Below, piece by piece: positions 27,341 to 36,210 of a DNA stretch of 64,000 nt (the first letter of the stretch is position 1; the number at the start of each line of letters is the position of its first letter). The notes below the pieces were generated by a model. The model ran no database searches and was not told where the DNA came from. It was given only the letters and a program-made list of their open reading frames with translations. Made by a program: the position numbers and the translations under genes. Source of the DNA: Piscinibacter sp. HJYY11 (GTDB taxonomy: Bacteria > Pseudomonadota > Gammaproteobacteria > Burkholderiales > Burkholderiaceae_C); contig NZ_JAERQZ010000001.1 of NCBI RefSeq assembly GCF_016735515.1, positions 1,426,001-1,490,000 of the forward strand, written 5' to 3'.

Positions 27341-28303
27341 TCAGAAGTCGTGCGTGCGCAGGAAGGCGTGCCAGACCTCGTGGAACGAGGCCACCGCCAG
27401 CTCATCGCCCGCGGCCATGCGCGGCAAAAGCTCGATGAAAGGCAGCATGTCGGCCTGCGAGCGGTAGTACTGGCCCAGCATGCCGGCGAGCGCCGCATAC
27501 GAGGGGCGTGCCTGCTCGGGGGTGTACTTGCCGATCTCCACGCCGCCCATCACGAGCGCGGCGTAGCCGAGGTAGGCGCCCTTCATGTAGGGCCCGAAGA
27601 ATTTCGACGAGTTGCCGGCCGGCCCGGTGCGGAAATAGCCCAGGTGCTCGTGCACGTAGCCCACCGGCGCCACGAGGCTGGCCGCCATGAAGGCGCCCAG
27701 GTCCCAGAGGCCCGCGTACGAGACGGAGCCGAAAGCCGGCTTCATCAGCGCCGCGGTGGTGTTGGCGCGGAAGACGGCGTTGGAGAACTCGCCCAGCCAG
27801 TTCTTGCCCTCGATGGCGGTGGTGCTGAAGATCACCGAGTCGTCGAGCGAGAGCAGGCGGTTCGGGTGGCGTGCCACCGCGGGCGGCAGGGGCAGGTCGC
27901 TCTTGATCGGCAGGCCCTGCTCGTTGGCCGACCAGCGGCGGCTGATCGAGCAGCTGAAGGGGCTCGACAGGTGCGCCACCAGGTGGCGTTCGTAGAACTC
28001 GGGATAGATGACGTCGTCGTCGAGCAGCAGGTGGAAGAGCTCGCTGCGCTGGTTCCACACCTGCAGCAGGTTGAGCATGTTGGCGTAGCCGCCACCCTTG
28101 CGCGGGCCCTCGACGCACTCGATGTCGAGGCCGGCGCGCAGCGGGGCCAGTGCGTCGGAGAACAGCGCCTGGCGGTAGGCACCGCCGGGGCTGTCGTCAC
28201 TGAAGATGATCTTGCCGGCCTTGTGCGTCTGCGAGCGCAGGCACTGCAGCAGCTCGGGCAGGTACTGGGCCTTGTAGGCCGGGATGAGCGTCGTGATCTG
28301 CAT
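27341..28303 (-). CDS. Glycosyltransferase family 2 protein
   Basis: A 320-residue GT2-like enzyme. It opens with QITTLIPAYKAQYLPELLQCL and has IIFSDDSPGG for nucleotide binding and FHLLLDDDVIYPEFY for the DxD metal site. The C-terminal half is unusual and Phe/Tyr/Gly-rich (GYFRTGPAGNSSKFFGPYMKG), with no clear membrane helix. Genes on either side lie 1 bp away, so it is part of a tight operon with the amino-sugar genes upstream. Substrate unknown; it may add the 3-acetamido-3,6-dideoxyhexose made by the neighbouring enzymes. Confidence 0.85.
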   Translation of the reverse strand: MQITTLIPAYKAQYLPELLQCLRSQTHKAGKIIFSDDSPGGAYRQALFSDALAPLRAGLDIECVEGPRKGGGYANMLNLLQVWNQRSELFHLLLDDDVIYPEFYERHLVAHLSSPFSCSISRRWSANEQGLPIKSDLPLPPAVARHPNRLLSLDDSVIFSTTAIEGKNWLGEFSNAVFRANTTAALMKPAFGSVSYAGLWDLGAFMAASLVAPVGYVHEHLGYFRTGPAGNSSKFFGPYMKGAYLGYAALVMGGVEIGKYTPEQARPSYAALAGMLGQYYRSQADMLPFIELLPRMAAGDELAVASFHEVWHAFLRTHDF

Positions 28304-28304
28304 G

Positions 28305-29435
28305 TCAGGCGGCGAGCTTGTGCAAACGCGCGGCGACTTCGCGCACGGCCGCGATCACCTGGTCGGTCTGGGCGTCGGTCTGCGTCGGGCCGATGGGCAG
28401 GCTCAGCACTTCGGCGTGCATGGCTTCCGAGATCGGCAGGCTGCCGGCCTTCAGGCCCAGCGAGGCGTAGGCCGGCTGCAGGTGCGGCGCGACGGGGTAA
28501 TGGATCATGGTGTGCACGCCGAGCGCCGCGAGGCCCTGGGCCAGCGCGTCGCGCTGCGGGTGGCGCACGACGAAGAGGTGCCACACCGGCTCGTGGCCCG
28601 CCGGCACGACCGGCAGCGTCAGGCCGAGGCCGGCCAGGCCCTGCAGGTAGCGCTGCGCGATCTCGGCGCGGCGCTCGTTCTGGCCCTGCAGCGCGGGCAG
28701 CTTGGCGCGCAGCAGCGCGGCCTGCAGCTCGTCGAGGCGCGAGTTGTAGCCGATGACTTCGTTGTGGTACTTCACCCGCGAGCCGTAGTTGCGCAGCACG
28801 CGCAGGCGGTCGGCGATCTGCGGGTCGCTGGTGGTGACGGCACCGCCATCGCCGAGCGCGCCGAGGTTCTTGCCGGGGTAGAAGCTCCACGCGACCGCAT
28901 CGCCATGCGCGCCGACACGGCGGCCGTGGTAACGGGCGCCATGCGCCTGGGCACCGTCTTCCAGCACACGCAGGCCATGCTTGCGGGCGATGGCGACGAT
29001 CGGGGCCATGTCGGCCGCCTGGCCGTACAGGTGCACCGGCAGGATGACCTTCGTGCGCGGCGTGATCGCGGCTTCGATGCGGGCCACATCCAGGTTGAAG
29101 GTGGCCGCGTCGGGCTCCACCGGCACCGGCACGGCGCCGATGTGGCTCACGGCCAGCCAGGTGGCGATGTAGGTGTTCGAGGGCACGATGACCTCGTCGC
29201 CTTCGGTCACATCCATCGCGCGCAAGGCGAGCGTGAGCGCATCGAGGCCATTGGCCACGCCGATGCAGTGTTCAGCGTCGCACCACGCGGCGTATTCGGC
29301 TTCGAATTTCGCCACTTCCTGGCCGAGGATGTACCAGCCGGAATCGAGCACGCGGTCGAACGCGGCGCGCAGCTCTTCGCGCTGCGTCATCTGGATGGCC
29401 TTGAGGTCGAGGAAGGGAACGCTCGGGTGGGTCAT
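28305..29435 (-). CDS. fdtB: DegT/DnrJ/EryC1 aminotransferase, probable dTDP-3-oxo-6-deoxyhexose 3-aminotransferase (FdtB/QdtB/WxcK-like)
   Basis: A 376-residue PLP-dependent sugar aminotransferase. The Schiff-base lysine is Lys189 in [17 protein letters not shown]. Other family motifs are [36 protein letters not shown] and [18 protein letters not shown]. Together with the ketoisomerase and acetyltransferases upstream it would make dTDP-Fucp3NAc or dTDP-Quip3NAc from dTDP-4-oxo-6-deoxyglucose. RmlA/RmlB, needed to supply that precursor, are not in the window. The gene symbol reflects this context; FdtB and QdtB cannot be told apart by eye. Confidence 0.85.
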   Translation of the reverse strand: MTHPSVPFLDLKAIQMTQREELRAAFDRVLDSGWYILGQEVAKFEAEYAAWCDAEHCIGVANGLDALTLALRAMDVTEGDEVIVPSNTYIATWLAVSHIGAVPVPVEPDAATFNLDVARIEAAITPRTKVILPVHLYGQAADMAPIVAIARKHGLRVLEDGAQAHGARYHGRRVGAHGDAVAWSFYPGKNLGALGDGGAVTTSDPQIADRLRVLRNYGSRVKYHNEVIGYNSRLDELQAALLRAKLPALQGQNERRAEIAQRYLQGLAGLGLTLPVVPAGHEPVWHLFVVRHPQRDALAQGLAALGVHTMIHYPVAPHLQPAYASLGLKAGSLPISEAMHAEVLSLPIGPTQTDAQTDQVIAAVREVAARLHKLAA

Positions 29436-29448
29436 GGCGGGCAGAGGC

Positions 29449-29943
29449 TCAGGGTTTCTTGGCGAGGTAGACGTTGCGGGCGTAGTCGCCGCGCACCACC
29501 GAATGGGGCGGCACGTCTTTCGTGACCACCGCGCCGGCGCCGACCATGGCGCCCTCGCCGATCACGAGGCCGGGCAGGATCACCGCGCCGGCGCCGATGG
29601 AGGCGCCCGCCTTCACGACGGTGCGCGCGAAGGCATCGGGGTACTGCTTGGAGCGCGGGTAGCGGTCGTTGGAAAACGTCACGTTCGGGCCGATGAAGAC
29701 CTTGTCTTCGAGCGTGATGCCGTCCCAGAGGTAGTTGCCGCACTTCACCGTCACGTCGTCGCCGATCACGACGTCGTTCTCGATGAAGCAGTGGCTGTTG
29801 ATGTTGCAGTTGGCGCCGATGCGGGCGCCGGCCAGCACGACCGTGAACTGCCACACCGTCGAGCCGGCGCCAATGGCGGTGCACTGGCAGTCGGCGAGGC
29901 GATGGACAAACGGCTCGCTGGAGGGGGACGAGGGGCTGCTCAT
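29449..29943 (-). CDS. fdtC: Sugar N-acetyltransferase, left-handed beta-helix (FdtC/WlbB-like)
   Basis: A 164-residue hexapeptide acetyltransferase. Repeats run from [22 protein letters not shown] through [19 protein letters not shown] to [20 protein letters not shown] and the closing [19 protein letters not shown]. The [28 protein letters not shown] stretch is typical of WlbB/FdtC/PglD-type N-acetyltransferases that acetylate the amino group of UDP- or dTDP-amino sugars. With FdtB next to it, it probably completes dTDP-3-acetamido-3,6-dideoxyhexose. The start at 29943 has GAGGGG only 1 nt upstream, which is unusually close, so initiation may be weak or coupled. Confidence 0.8.
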   Translation of the reverse strand: MSSPSSPSSEPFVHRLADCQCTAIGAGSTVWQFTVVLAGARIGANCNINSHCFIENDVVIGDDVTVKCGNYLWDGITLEDKVFIGPNVTFSNDRYPRSKQYPDAFARTVVKAGASIGAGAVILPGLVIGEGAMVGAGAVVTKDVPPHSVVRGDYARNVYLAKKP

Positions 29944-29944
29944 G

Positions 29945-29996
29945 CCCCTCAGTACACCGCAGGTGAGTGCGCGCTGATGGCCGGAAAGCGAGGGGA
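29945..29996 (-). promoter_or_regulatory. Conserved two-block intergenic element, copy upstream of fdtC
   Basis: On the forward strand CAGTACACCGC (29950-29960) is followed after exactly 15 nt by GATGGCCGGAAAGCG (29976-29990). The same two blocks with the same spacing occur upstream of the TolC-like gene at 32365-32405. The genes it precedes are on the reverse strand. Its role is unknown; it may be a promoter or regulator site. Confidence 0.55.
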
Positions 29997-30020
29997 TTTG
30001 CCCCCCACTTCGCAGGCTCG

Positions 30021-30941
30021 TCAGGCCTTGGCCTGGCCGCTGATGCGGATGAAGTCGGCGTAGTCGCGGATGTAGTCCGCGTTGTCGTAGTAGTCGGAGG
30101 CGAACACGAGCAGCATCGCGTCGGCCGAATACTTGTACTGCACGCCCCAGGTCATGGGCGGCAGGTAGATGCCGCGGTCGGGCGAGTCGAGCAGCACCTC
30201 GACCTTGTGCTCGCCGTCGTCGGCCATCACGGCGCAGCTGCCGCGCACGCAGATCAGGAACTGGTGGCACTGGTGGTGGGCATGCTCGCCGCGGATCTCG
30301 CGGCTGGGCACGCCGAACACCATGAAGTAGCGCTTGGGCGTGAACGGCACCTGGCGGTCGAACTCGCCCACCGTGAGGCTGCCGCGCAGGTCGGGGATCA
30401 CCGGGAAGTGGTGAACCGTGACGCCCTTCACGGCCGTCTCTTCGATCTTGGCGCCGCCGCGCGAGCCGCCATGCAGGGGCGCGGTGCCGGGGCCGGGGGC
30501 CGCGTCGACGTAGCCGATGATGTTGGCGGGGTTGCCTTCGACGATGGCGCCGGGCGGCACCGAGCGCGAGACGACCGAGCCCGGCCGCACGATGGCCTTG
30601 GCACCGATCACCACGCCGGCCAGGATGCTGGCGTTGGCGCCGATCCAGGCGCCGGCCTTGACCACCGCCGCCGGCTGGCCGCCACCCGGGGCACCGGCAA
30701 ACGCCGCATGCGCGCCGATGTGCACCTGGCTCTCGATCACCGTGCCACGGCAGATGTGGGCACCGCTCTCGACCACGCAGTCGTCACCGATCACCGCCTG
30801 GGCATCGACGAAGGCGTGCGGGCCCAGCGTGGTGCCGCCGCCGACGGTGGCGCTCGGGTCGACCACGCTGTAGCGCTCGCGCTGTGCGCGGGCGGCGGCG
30901 TCGATCAGCGATTCGCGCTCGGTGTCGGTCATCAGGCCCAT
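30021..30941 (-). CDS. wxcM: Bifunctional acyltransferase / dTDP-4-oxo-6-deoxyhexose 3,4-ketoisomerase (WxcM/FdtA-like)
   Basis: A 306-residue fusion. Residues about 25-155 are a left-handed beta-helix acyltransferase ([56 protein letters not shown]). Residues about 175-300 are a cupin of the FdtA/QdtA type: [17 protein letters not shown], then [17 protein letters not shown], which carries the catalytic histidines, and [14 protein letters not shown]. The cupin isomerises the 4-keto sugar to the 3-keto form that FdtB aminates. Xanthomonas WxcM has the same two-domain layout. The start at 30941 is supported by GAGGA 7 nt upstream; a second ATG lies at 30932. A separate FdtC-like acetyltransferase follows. 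Confidence 0.87.
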   Translation of the reverse strand: MGLMTDTERESLIDAAARAQRERYSVVDPSATVGGGTTLGPHAFVDAQAVIGDDCVVESGAHICRGTVIESQVHIGAHAAFAGAPGGGQPAAVVKAGAWIGANASILAGVVIGAKAIVRPGSVVSRSVPPGAIVEGNPANIIGYVDAAPGPGTAPLHGGSRGGAKIEETAVKGVTVHHFPVIPDLRGSLTVGEFDRQVPFTPKRYFMVFGVPSREIRGEHAHHQCHQFLICVRGSCAVMADDGEHKVEVLLDSPDRGIYLPPMTWGVQYKYSADAMLLVFASDYYDNADYIRDYADFIRISGQAKA

Positions 30942-30975
30942 GAAGGCGTCCTCGGGTCGGTCGGAGTTGAAGAAT

Positions 30976-32319
30976 TCACTTGAGCTGGGCCTGGACCCCC
31001 AGGCCCAGCGACCAGAGCAGCGCGTTGGACTGCTGGCCGTCGTAGAGCGCGTTCACGTAGCTCACGCGCAGGTTGTAGTGGTCGCCTTCGGAGGCCATCA
31101 CGTCGAACAGTGACCGGCGGCCGAGCTGCTGCCACTGCTGCAGGGTGAAGTTGCGCAGGCGCTCGCTGTCGCGCAGCACCTCCACCACGCGGCGCGCACG
31201 GTCGAAGGACGACATGGCCTGGTCGTGCACCTCGGTCATGCGCGAGCGCTTGGACTCGAGCGCATCGGCGCGCTGCAGGCGGGCCGCTTCGGCGCGCTTG
31301 CGCGATGAATCGACCGCATGGCCGACGGGCGCGTTGAAGATGGGCATGCTGACGTTGATGCCGGCCGACCAGGTGCCGGAGTTGCCGACCCCGCGCACCT
31401 CGCTCCCGCTCACCGTGGCGCTGACCTGCGGCCAACGCTGGGCCTTCACCGATTCGGCAAACGCCTTCGAGGCTTCGGCCTGGGCGGTGAGCTGGGCGAT
31501 GTCGGGGGCGCCCTCGGCCTGTGCGAGCACGTCAGGCAGGTTGGGCACGCTCATCAGCGTGACCGGCACCACCGGGTTGGCGGGCAGCTGCTCGCCGACG
31601 AAGCGGCGCAGGCGTGTCTCGACCTGGCGCACGGTGGACAGGGTCTGGGCGTAGGAGACCTCCGCCTGCTTCTGGTTCTTCTGCGCCTGCACGAGCTCGC
31701 TCTGGCGGCCACGGTCGGCGCGCACGATGGTCTGCAGCGCCTCGACCAGGCAGCTCATCTTGCGGGCGTACTGCTGGTAGACCTGCGCCTGCTGGTGGTA
31801 GCGGCTGCGCTCGATGGCGAGCGACACGGTCTGCAGCGCCACCTGCTCCTGGGCGTTGATGTGGCCGAAGCGGGCCGCTTCGGCCAGGCTTTCGCGCCAG
31901 TCGGTGAGGTCGGAGATGCGGCCACCGTCGAAGATGGGCACGGTCACGCTGAAGGTGCCGCGGCCCTGCTTGCCGCGGGCTTCTTCCACGCCGCCGACTT
32001 CGGAGCGCGTGCTGCCGATCGTGCCGCCCACGTTGACCGTGGGAAAGCGGGTCGCGCGGGTTTCCTTGACGTCGATCGCAGCGGCTTCGGCCAGCAGCTT
32101 GGCGGCACCGATGGCCTGGCTGCGGCGCAGGGCTTCGCGCACGAGGTTGTGCAGGTTCTCGCGCGGGTCACTGCCGCCGGCGCCTTCGATGGGGGTCGCA
32201 TCGGTGCGGGCTTCGGCCGCGCTTTCGTCGATGCAGTTGGCGTCTGCCGGCATCACGGCCAGCAGCGCGAGCACGGCGGCGAATGCAGGCAGGAGTTGTT
32301 GGACGGTGGGTTTGATCAA
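30976..32319 (-). CDS. TolC-family outer-membrane efflux protein of the type I secretion system
   Basis: A protein of about 447 residues with a signal sequence ([20 protein letters not shown]) and the long-helix architecture of TolC-type proteins: two halves rich in Ala/Gln/Arg coiled-coil sequence ([38 protein letters not shown]) and the [21 protein letters not shown] strand-helix junction typical of the family. It forms the outer-membrane channel. The start is uncertain: TTG at 32319 has GGAG 6 nt upstream and is preferred; a GTG at 32331 adds four residues but has no ribosome binding site. It follows hlyD-like and ABC genes on the same strand, 169 bp after hlyD. Confidence 0.85.
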   Translation of the reverse strand: MIKPTVQQLLPAFAAVLALLAVMPADANCIDESAAEARTDATPIEGAGGSDPRENLHNLVREALRRSQAIGAAKLLAEAAAIDVKETRATRFPTVNVGGTIGSTRSEVGGVEEARGKQGRGTFSVTVPIFDGGRISDLTDWRESLAEAARFGHINAQEQVALQTVSLAIERSRYHQQAQVYQQYARKMSCLVEALQTIVRADRGRQSELVQAQKNQKQAEVSYAQTLSTVRQVETRLRRFVGEQLPANPVVPVTLMSVPNLPDVLAQAEGAPDIAQLTAQAEASKAFAESVKAQRWPQVSATVSGSEVRGVGNSGTWSAGINVSMPIFNAPVGHAVDSSRKRAEAARLQRADALESKRSRMTEVHDQAMSSFDRARRVVEVLRDSERLRNFTLQQWQQLGRRSLFDVMASEGDHYNLRVSYVNALYDGQQSNALLWSLGLGVQAQLK

Positions 32320-32359
32320 GACGGGCTCCACGGGGGCTGCGTACTACAGGGACAGCACT

Positions 32360-32411
32360 CCCTTCAGTACACCGCGGAACACGGGGCCTCGATGGCCGGA
32401 AAGCGGGGGGA
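32360..32411 (-). promoter_or_regulatory. Conserved two-block intergenic element, copy upstream of the tolC-like gene
   Basis: CAGTACACCGC (32365-32375), exactly 15 nt, then GATGGCCGGAAAGCG (32391-32405), identical in both blocks to the copy at 29950-29990. It lies in the 169-bp gap between the hlyD-like and tolC-like genes. Confidence 0.55.
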
Positions 32412-32488
32412 AATGGCCGCCAATTCGGAGCGAGCGCTCCGGAACGTGCTCAGCGCGCGGGCTGGCGTACCCGCCAGCCGAGGGGCCG

Positions 32489-33715
32489 TCATCTTTCGCG
32501 GAACGCTTCTTTGGACTTCAGCATGGGGCGCAGGATGAAGCTCAACACCGAGCGCTCACCCGTGCGCACTTCCACCTGCGCCGTCATGCCCGGCAGGATG
32601 GGCAGCGCCTTGCCGCTCTTGTCCTTCAGCGTGGAGCGGTCGCTGCGCATCATCACGCGGTAGTACGTCGAGTCGGGCGTGCCCTTGTCGGCCTCGCCCA
32701 GCGCATCGGGGCTGATGTATTCGATCTTGCCGTGCAGGCCGCCGTAGGTGTTGTAGTCATACGCGGCGAGCTTGACCTCTGCCTTCTGGCCCACGCGCAC
32801 GAAGCCCACGTCGCTCGGCTTGAGTCGCGCCTCCACCAGCACGCGCGAGCCGATGGGCACGATCTCCATGATGGCCGCGCCCGGCCCCACCACGCCGCCG
32901 ATGGTGTTGATGCGGATGTTCTTCACCAGGCCGCGCACCGGCGAGGTGAGCACGGTGCGGCGCAGCACGTCGGCACGGCCGGCGAGTTGCTCGTCGAGCA
33001 GCGAGAGCTCGGTCTGGGCGCGCACCAGCTCGCCGCTCGCGTCCTGGCGGAACTTGTTGATGCGCTCGCGTGCGTTGAGCTGCAGGTCGTTGACCTGGCG
33101 GCGCAGGCGCATCACCTCCACCTCGCTCATCAGGCCCTTGGCCGACATGGCCTCCGAGACGCCCAGCTCCTTCATCAGCAGCTGCACGTTGCGCGCGTTG
33201 GTGTGCAGCGCTTCGTCGAGCGCCAGCTTGCGGGCGTTGAAGGAGTCGGTCTCGGCTTCCACCAGCGAGGCCACGGCCTTCACTTCATCGGGGAACTTGA
33301 GCGCACGGCCATTGGCTTCGGCCGTGAGGCGGGCGATGGTGGCGAGCAGCGCCACGCGCTTGGCCTCGCCTTCGTTCTGCTGCGACTCGAAGCGGGTGGG
33401 GTCGAGCTGGGCCAGCTCCTGCCCTTCGAACACCTGCGTTCCTTCGCGCACGTGCAGCTCGCGCAGGATGCCGCCTTCCAGGCTCGCGATCACCTGCTCG
33501 CGGCCCTCGGGCACCACGCGGCCATCGGCGCGGGTGATCTCGTCGACCTTGGCGAGCGCAGCCCAGGCCACGCCGGCCACCAGAATCACCGCGATCAGGT
33601 ACAGCGTGAGGTTGGTGCCGGGCAGGGAGTCGACCACCATCGCGGCGCGCACGTCGGCCACGTAGGCCATCTCCTGGCCGCTCGGGTCCTTGGGTTTGCG
33701 TTTCCAGAAGGCCAT
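32489..33715 (-). CDS. HlyD-family periplasmic adaptor of the type I secretion system
   Basis: A 408-residue membrane-fusion protein. One N-terminal transmembrane helix (LTLYLIAVILVAGVAWAAL, about residues 37-55) is followed by the lipoyl half-motif DGRVVPEGREQVIASLEGG, a coiled coil of about 150 residues, and the second lipoyl/beta-barrel part (RTVLTSPVRGLVKNI, VLVEARLKPSDVGFVRVGQ). ILPGMTAQVEVRTGERSV near the C-terminus is the classic end motif. It bridges the ABC exporter and the TolC channel. The ATG at 33715 has GGGAGG 6 nt upstream; a longer frame from 33742 runs into a dispersed repeat. It is 86 bp after the ABC gene. Confidence 0.93.
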   Translation of the reverse strand: MAFWKRKPKDPSGQEMAYVADVRAAMVVDSLPGTNLTLYLIAVILVAGVAWAALAKVDEITRADGRVVPEGREQVIASLEGGILRELHVREGTQVFEGQELAQLDPTRFESQQNEGEAKRVALLATIARLTAEANGRALKFPDEVKAVASLVEAETDSFNARKLALDEALHTNARNVQLLMKELGVSEAMSAKGLMSEVEVMRLRRQVNDLQLNARERINKFRQDASGELVRAQTELSLLDEQLAGRADVLRRTVLTSPVRGLVKNIRINTIGGVVGPGAAIMEIVPIGSRVLVEARLKPSDVGFVRVGQKAEVKLAAYDYNTYGGLHGKIEYISPDALGEADKGTPDSTYYRVMMRSDRSTLKDKSGKALPILPGMTAQVEVRTGERSVLSFILRPMLKSKEAFRER

Positions 33716-33730
33716 GTCAAGCCTCCCGCC

Positions 33731-33792
33731 GGGCCGCCCCAAGGGAGGCTGGCGCCCCCTCGGGGGGCAGTGAGCGAAGCGAGCGTGGGGGC
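33731..33792. repeat. Dispersed GC-rich palindromic repeat (REP-like)
   Basis: The segment holds the palindrome GCCCCCTCGGGGGGC and the string TGAGCGAAGCGAGCGTGGGGG. I recall very similar intergenic sequences recurring in Burkholderiales genomes. It sits in the 86-bp gap between the ABC and hlyD-like genes, where it could affect mRNA stability or relative expression. Confidence 0.55.
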
Positions 33793-33801
33793 GTCGTCAT
33801 A

Positions 33802-36066
33802 TCAAACAGAAGCTTGACGCTGCACCGGCTGTGTCGACGGGTGCAGGTGGACGTTGGGCGACGTGGTGGTCTCGGGCGTCGCCGTGGCTGCAGGCTTGGC
33901 GCCCGACAACGCCGCCAGCACCTGGGCCTTCGGCCCGTCGAGCACGACCTTGCCGCCATCGACCACCACGACACGTTGTGCGAGCTCGAGCACCGCCGGG
34001 CGGTGCGTGACCATCACCACGGTGCGTGTGCCCAGCGCTTCGTTGAGCTGGCGCAGGAAGAGGGTTTCGCTTTGCGCGTCCATCGAACTGGTGGGCTCGT
34101 CCATCAGCAGGATCTGCGGCTGCGTGACGAGGCAGCGCGCGAGCGCCACGAGCTGGCGCTGGCCGCCCGAGAGCAGGCCGCCCATTTCGCCGACCGGGAG
34201 CTCCCAGCCCTGCGGGTGCGAAGCGATCAGGCGGTCGAGACCGGTCACGCGGGCCACTTCGGCCAGGCGCGTCGCGTCGACCGAGACACGGCCCATCAGC
34301 ACGTTCTCGCGCAGCGTGCCCTTGAACAGGCGCGGCTCCTGCGAGACGAAGCCGACCTTCACGCGGAAATCGGCCGGGTCGATCTGGCGCAGGTCGATGC
34401 CGTCGACCTCGACCATGCCTTCGGTCGGCTGGTAGAGGCCGGCCAGGAGGCGCAGCACGGTCGACTTGCCGCTGCCGATGCGCCCGAGGATGGCGACCCG
34501 CTCGCCCGGCTCGAACTTGAGCGTCACGCCCTTGAGCACCTTCGGTGCCGCGGCGTCTTCGGCGGTGGGCGGGTAGGAGAAGCCGACTTCGCGCAGCGCG
34601 ATGCGGCCCTTGATCTCGTGGTTGGCCACGTAGGTCGCGCCGGGGGTGCGCTCGAGCGGCAGGCTCATCATCTGGTCGAGCGCCACCATCGCGGCGCGCG
34701 CGCCCTGGTAGCGAGTGGCCAGGCCCACCACGCTGTTGAGCGGCCCGATGGCGCGGCCGGCGAACATGATCGCGCCGATGACCGCACCGCCGCTGATGAC
34801 GCCGGCATGGATGAGGTAGACGCCGACGATCAGCATCACGAGCGTGACGAGCTGCTGCGACATCGCGGCGATGTTGTTGGTGAGGCCGCCGAGCGAACGT
34901 GCGCGCAGGGCCGTCTCGGCACCCGCAGCGGTGGCGTCTTCGTAGCGGCGCAGGAAGCGGCCCTGCGCGCCGGCGGCCTTCACGTCTTCCAGGCCCTCGA
35001 CCGCCTCGACGAGGAGGCCCTGCAGGTCAGCCTGGTGGGCCATGTGGGCGCTCATCGAGCGACGCAGCGACGACTGGATCACAAACGACACCAGGAGGAT
35101 CAGCGGCACGGCAAACACCAGCACCCAGCCGAGCGGGCCGCCGATCACGAAGGTCATCGCGATGAAGATCACGATGAACGGCAAGTCGCTCAAGGCCGAC
35201 AGCGTGGCGCCGGCGAAGAAGTCGCGCACCGTCTCGATCTGCGCGAGGTGGTGGGCATAGGAGCCGGCCGACTCGGGCCGGTGCTCCATGCGCACGCCCA
35301 GCGTCTGGCGAAAGAGCAGCGAGCCGATCAGCATGTCGGCCTTCTTGCCGGCGCGGTCGATCAGGCTGCTGCGCAGCTGGCGGGCGATGAGGTCGAAGCC
35401 GAGCGCGATGAAGCCGCCGGTCGCCAGCGCCCACAGCGTGACGAAGGCCTGGTGCGGGATCACCTTGTCGAACACGACCGCAGTGATGAGGCCGCTGGCC
35501 AGCATCAGCACGTTGCTCAGCGCCGCGGCCAGCAGCGCGGAGCGGTAATAAGGAATGAAGCGGCGCAGCGTGCCCCACAGCCAGTGCGCACCGGGGTCGA
35601 GCAGGGCCTCGTCGCCAAGGTTCACGGCCGCCTGAGGCTTGGGCGAGGCCACGAAGGCAAAGCCGGTGTATTCGCCCACGAGCTCGGCCTCGGTCGCCTT
35701 GCAGGCGTGGCTCTCGGGGCCGGGCATGATGACGTCGTAGGCGTCGGCGCCCTTGTCAGCCGCGTGGCGGGCCACGAGGATGGCGCAGTCGCCGTTCTTC
35801 AGCAGCAGCACCGCCGGCAGCAGCAGCGAGTGGATGTCGGAGATGCGCTTCTGGATCAGGCCGGCGTTGAAGCCCGCCTCGCGCATGATGCGCACCGCCT
35901 GGTCGGGGCCGAGGTTGCCCTCCACCGGCGTGTTGGCCAGCAGCGACTCGGCCGAGCGCTCGCGCCCATGGTGCTTGCACAGCCAGACGATCGCCTGCGC
36001 CAGCGCATCGTCGGCATGCAACGAGCCTGCGGGCGGTGCGATGAAAGGTTCCTGGCGTGCGCTCAT
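33802..36066 (-). CDS. Type I secretion ABC transporter (permease/ATPase) with a degenerate C39-like domain
   Basis: A 754-residue HlyB/LapB-type exporter. The N-terminal 140 residues form a C39-like domain, but the catalytic Cys position reads DDALAQAIVW, so it should bind rather than cut the substrate. Residues about 165-440 hold the six-helix permease (LLAAALSNVLMLASGLITAVVF, DLPFIVIFIAMTFVI and others). The ATPase has Walker A GRIGSGKST, signature LSGGQRQ, Walker B ILLMDEPT and the His switch VTHRP. The C-terminal tail is Pro/Thr-rich and low in complexity. It heads an ABC-HlyD-TolC set and is preceded by a GT41 gene. The exporter class suits large RTX-like proteins with an uncleaved C-terminal signal, such as the two octad proteins in this window. 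Confidence 0.93.
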   Translation of the reverse strand: MSARQEPFIAPPAGSLHADDALAQAIVWLCKHHGRERSAESLLANTPVEGNLGPDQAVRIMREAGFNAGLIQKRISDIHSLLLPAVLLLKNGDCAILVARHAADKGADAYDVIMPGPESHACKATEAELVGEYTGFAFVASPKPQAAVNLGDEALLDPGAHWLWGTLRRFIPYYRSALLAAALSNVLMLASGLITAVVFDKVIPHQAFVTLWALATGGFIALGFDLIARQLRSSLIDRAGKKADMLIGSLLFRQTLGVRMEHRPESAGSYAHHLAQIETVRDFFAGATLSALSDLPFIVIFIAMTFVIGGPLGWVLVFAVPLILLVSFVIQSSLRRSMSAHMAHQADLQGLLVEAVEGLEDVKAAGAQGRFLRRYEDATAAGAETALRARSLGGLTNNIAAMSQQLVTLVMLIVGVYLIHAGVISGGAVIGAIMFAGRAIGPLNSVVGLATRYQGARAAMVALDQMMSLPLERTPGATYVANHEIKGRIALREVGFSYPPTAEDAAAPKVLKGVTLKFEPGERVAILGRIGSGKSTVLRLLAGLYQPTEGMVEVDGIDLRQIDPADFRVKVGFVSQEPRLFKGTLRENVLMGRVSVDATRLAEVARVTGLDRLIASHPQGWELPVGEMGGLLSGGQRQLVALARCLVTQPQILLMDEPTSSMDAQSETLFLRQLNEALGTRTVVMVTHRPAVLELAQRVVVVDGGKVVLDGPKAQVLAALSGAKPAATATPETTTSPNVHLHPSTQPVQRQASV

Positions 36067-36210
36067 GAAGGGGTGCCGGCGCGATCCAATGCGCAGGCGA
36101 TGACGGCAGAGTGAGTCCGTTTCATTGTGAGCGGCCGCCCCCGGCGCGGTGCCTCCAATAGAGAGGCGATTGCTGCACTATTCCGCGCTTCCCGCGCGGT
36201 CGGGCGGGCC

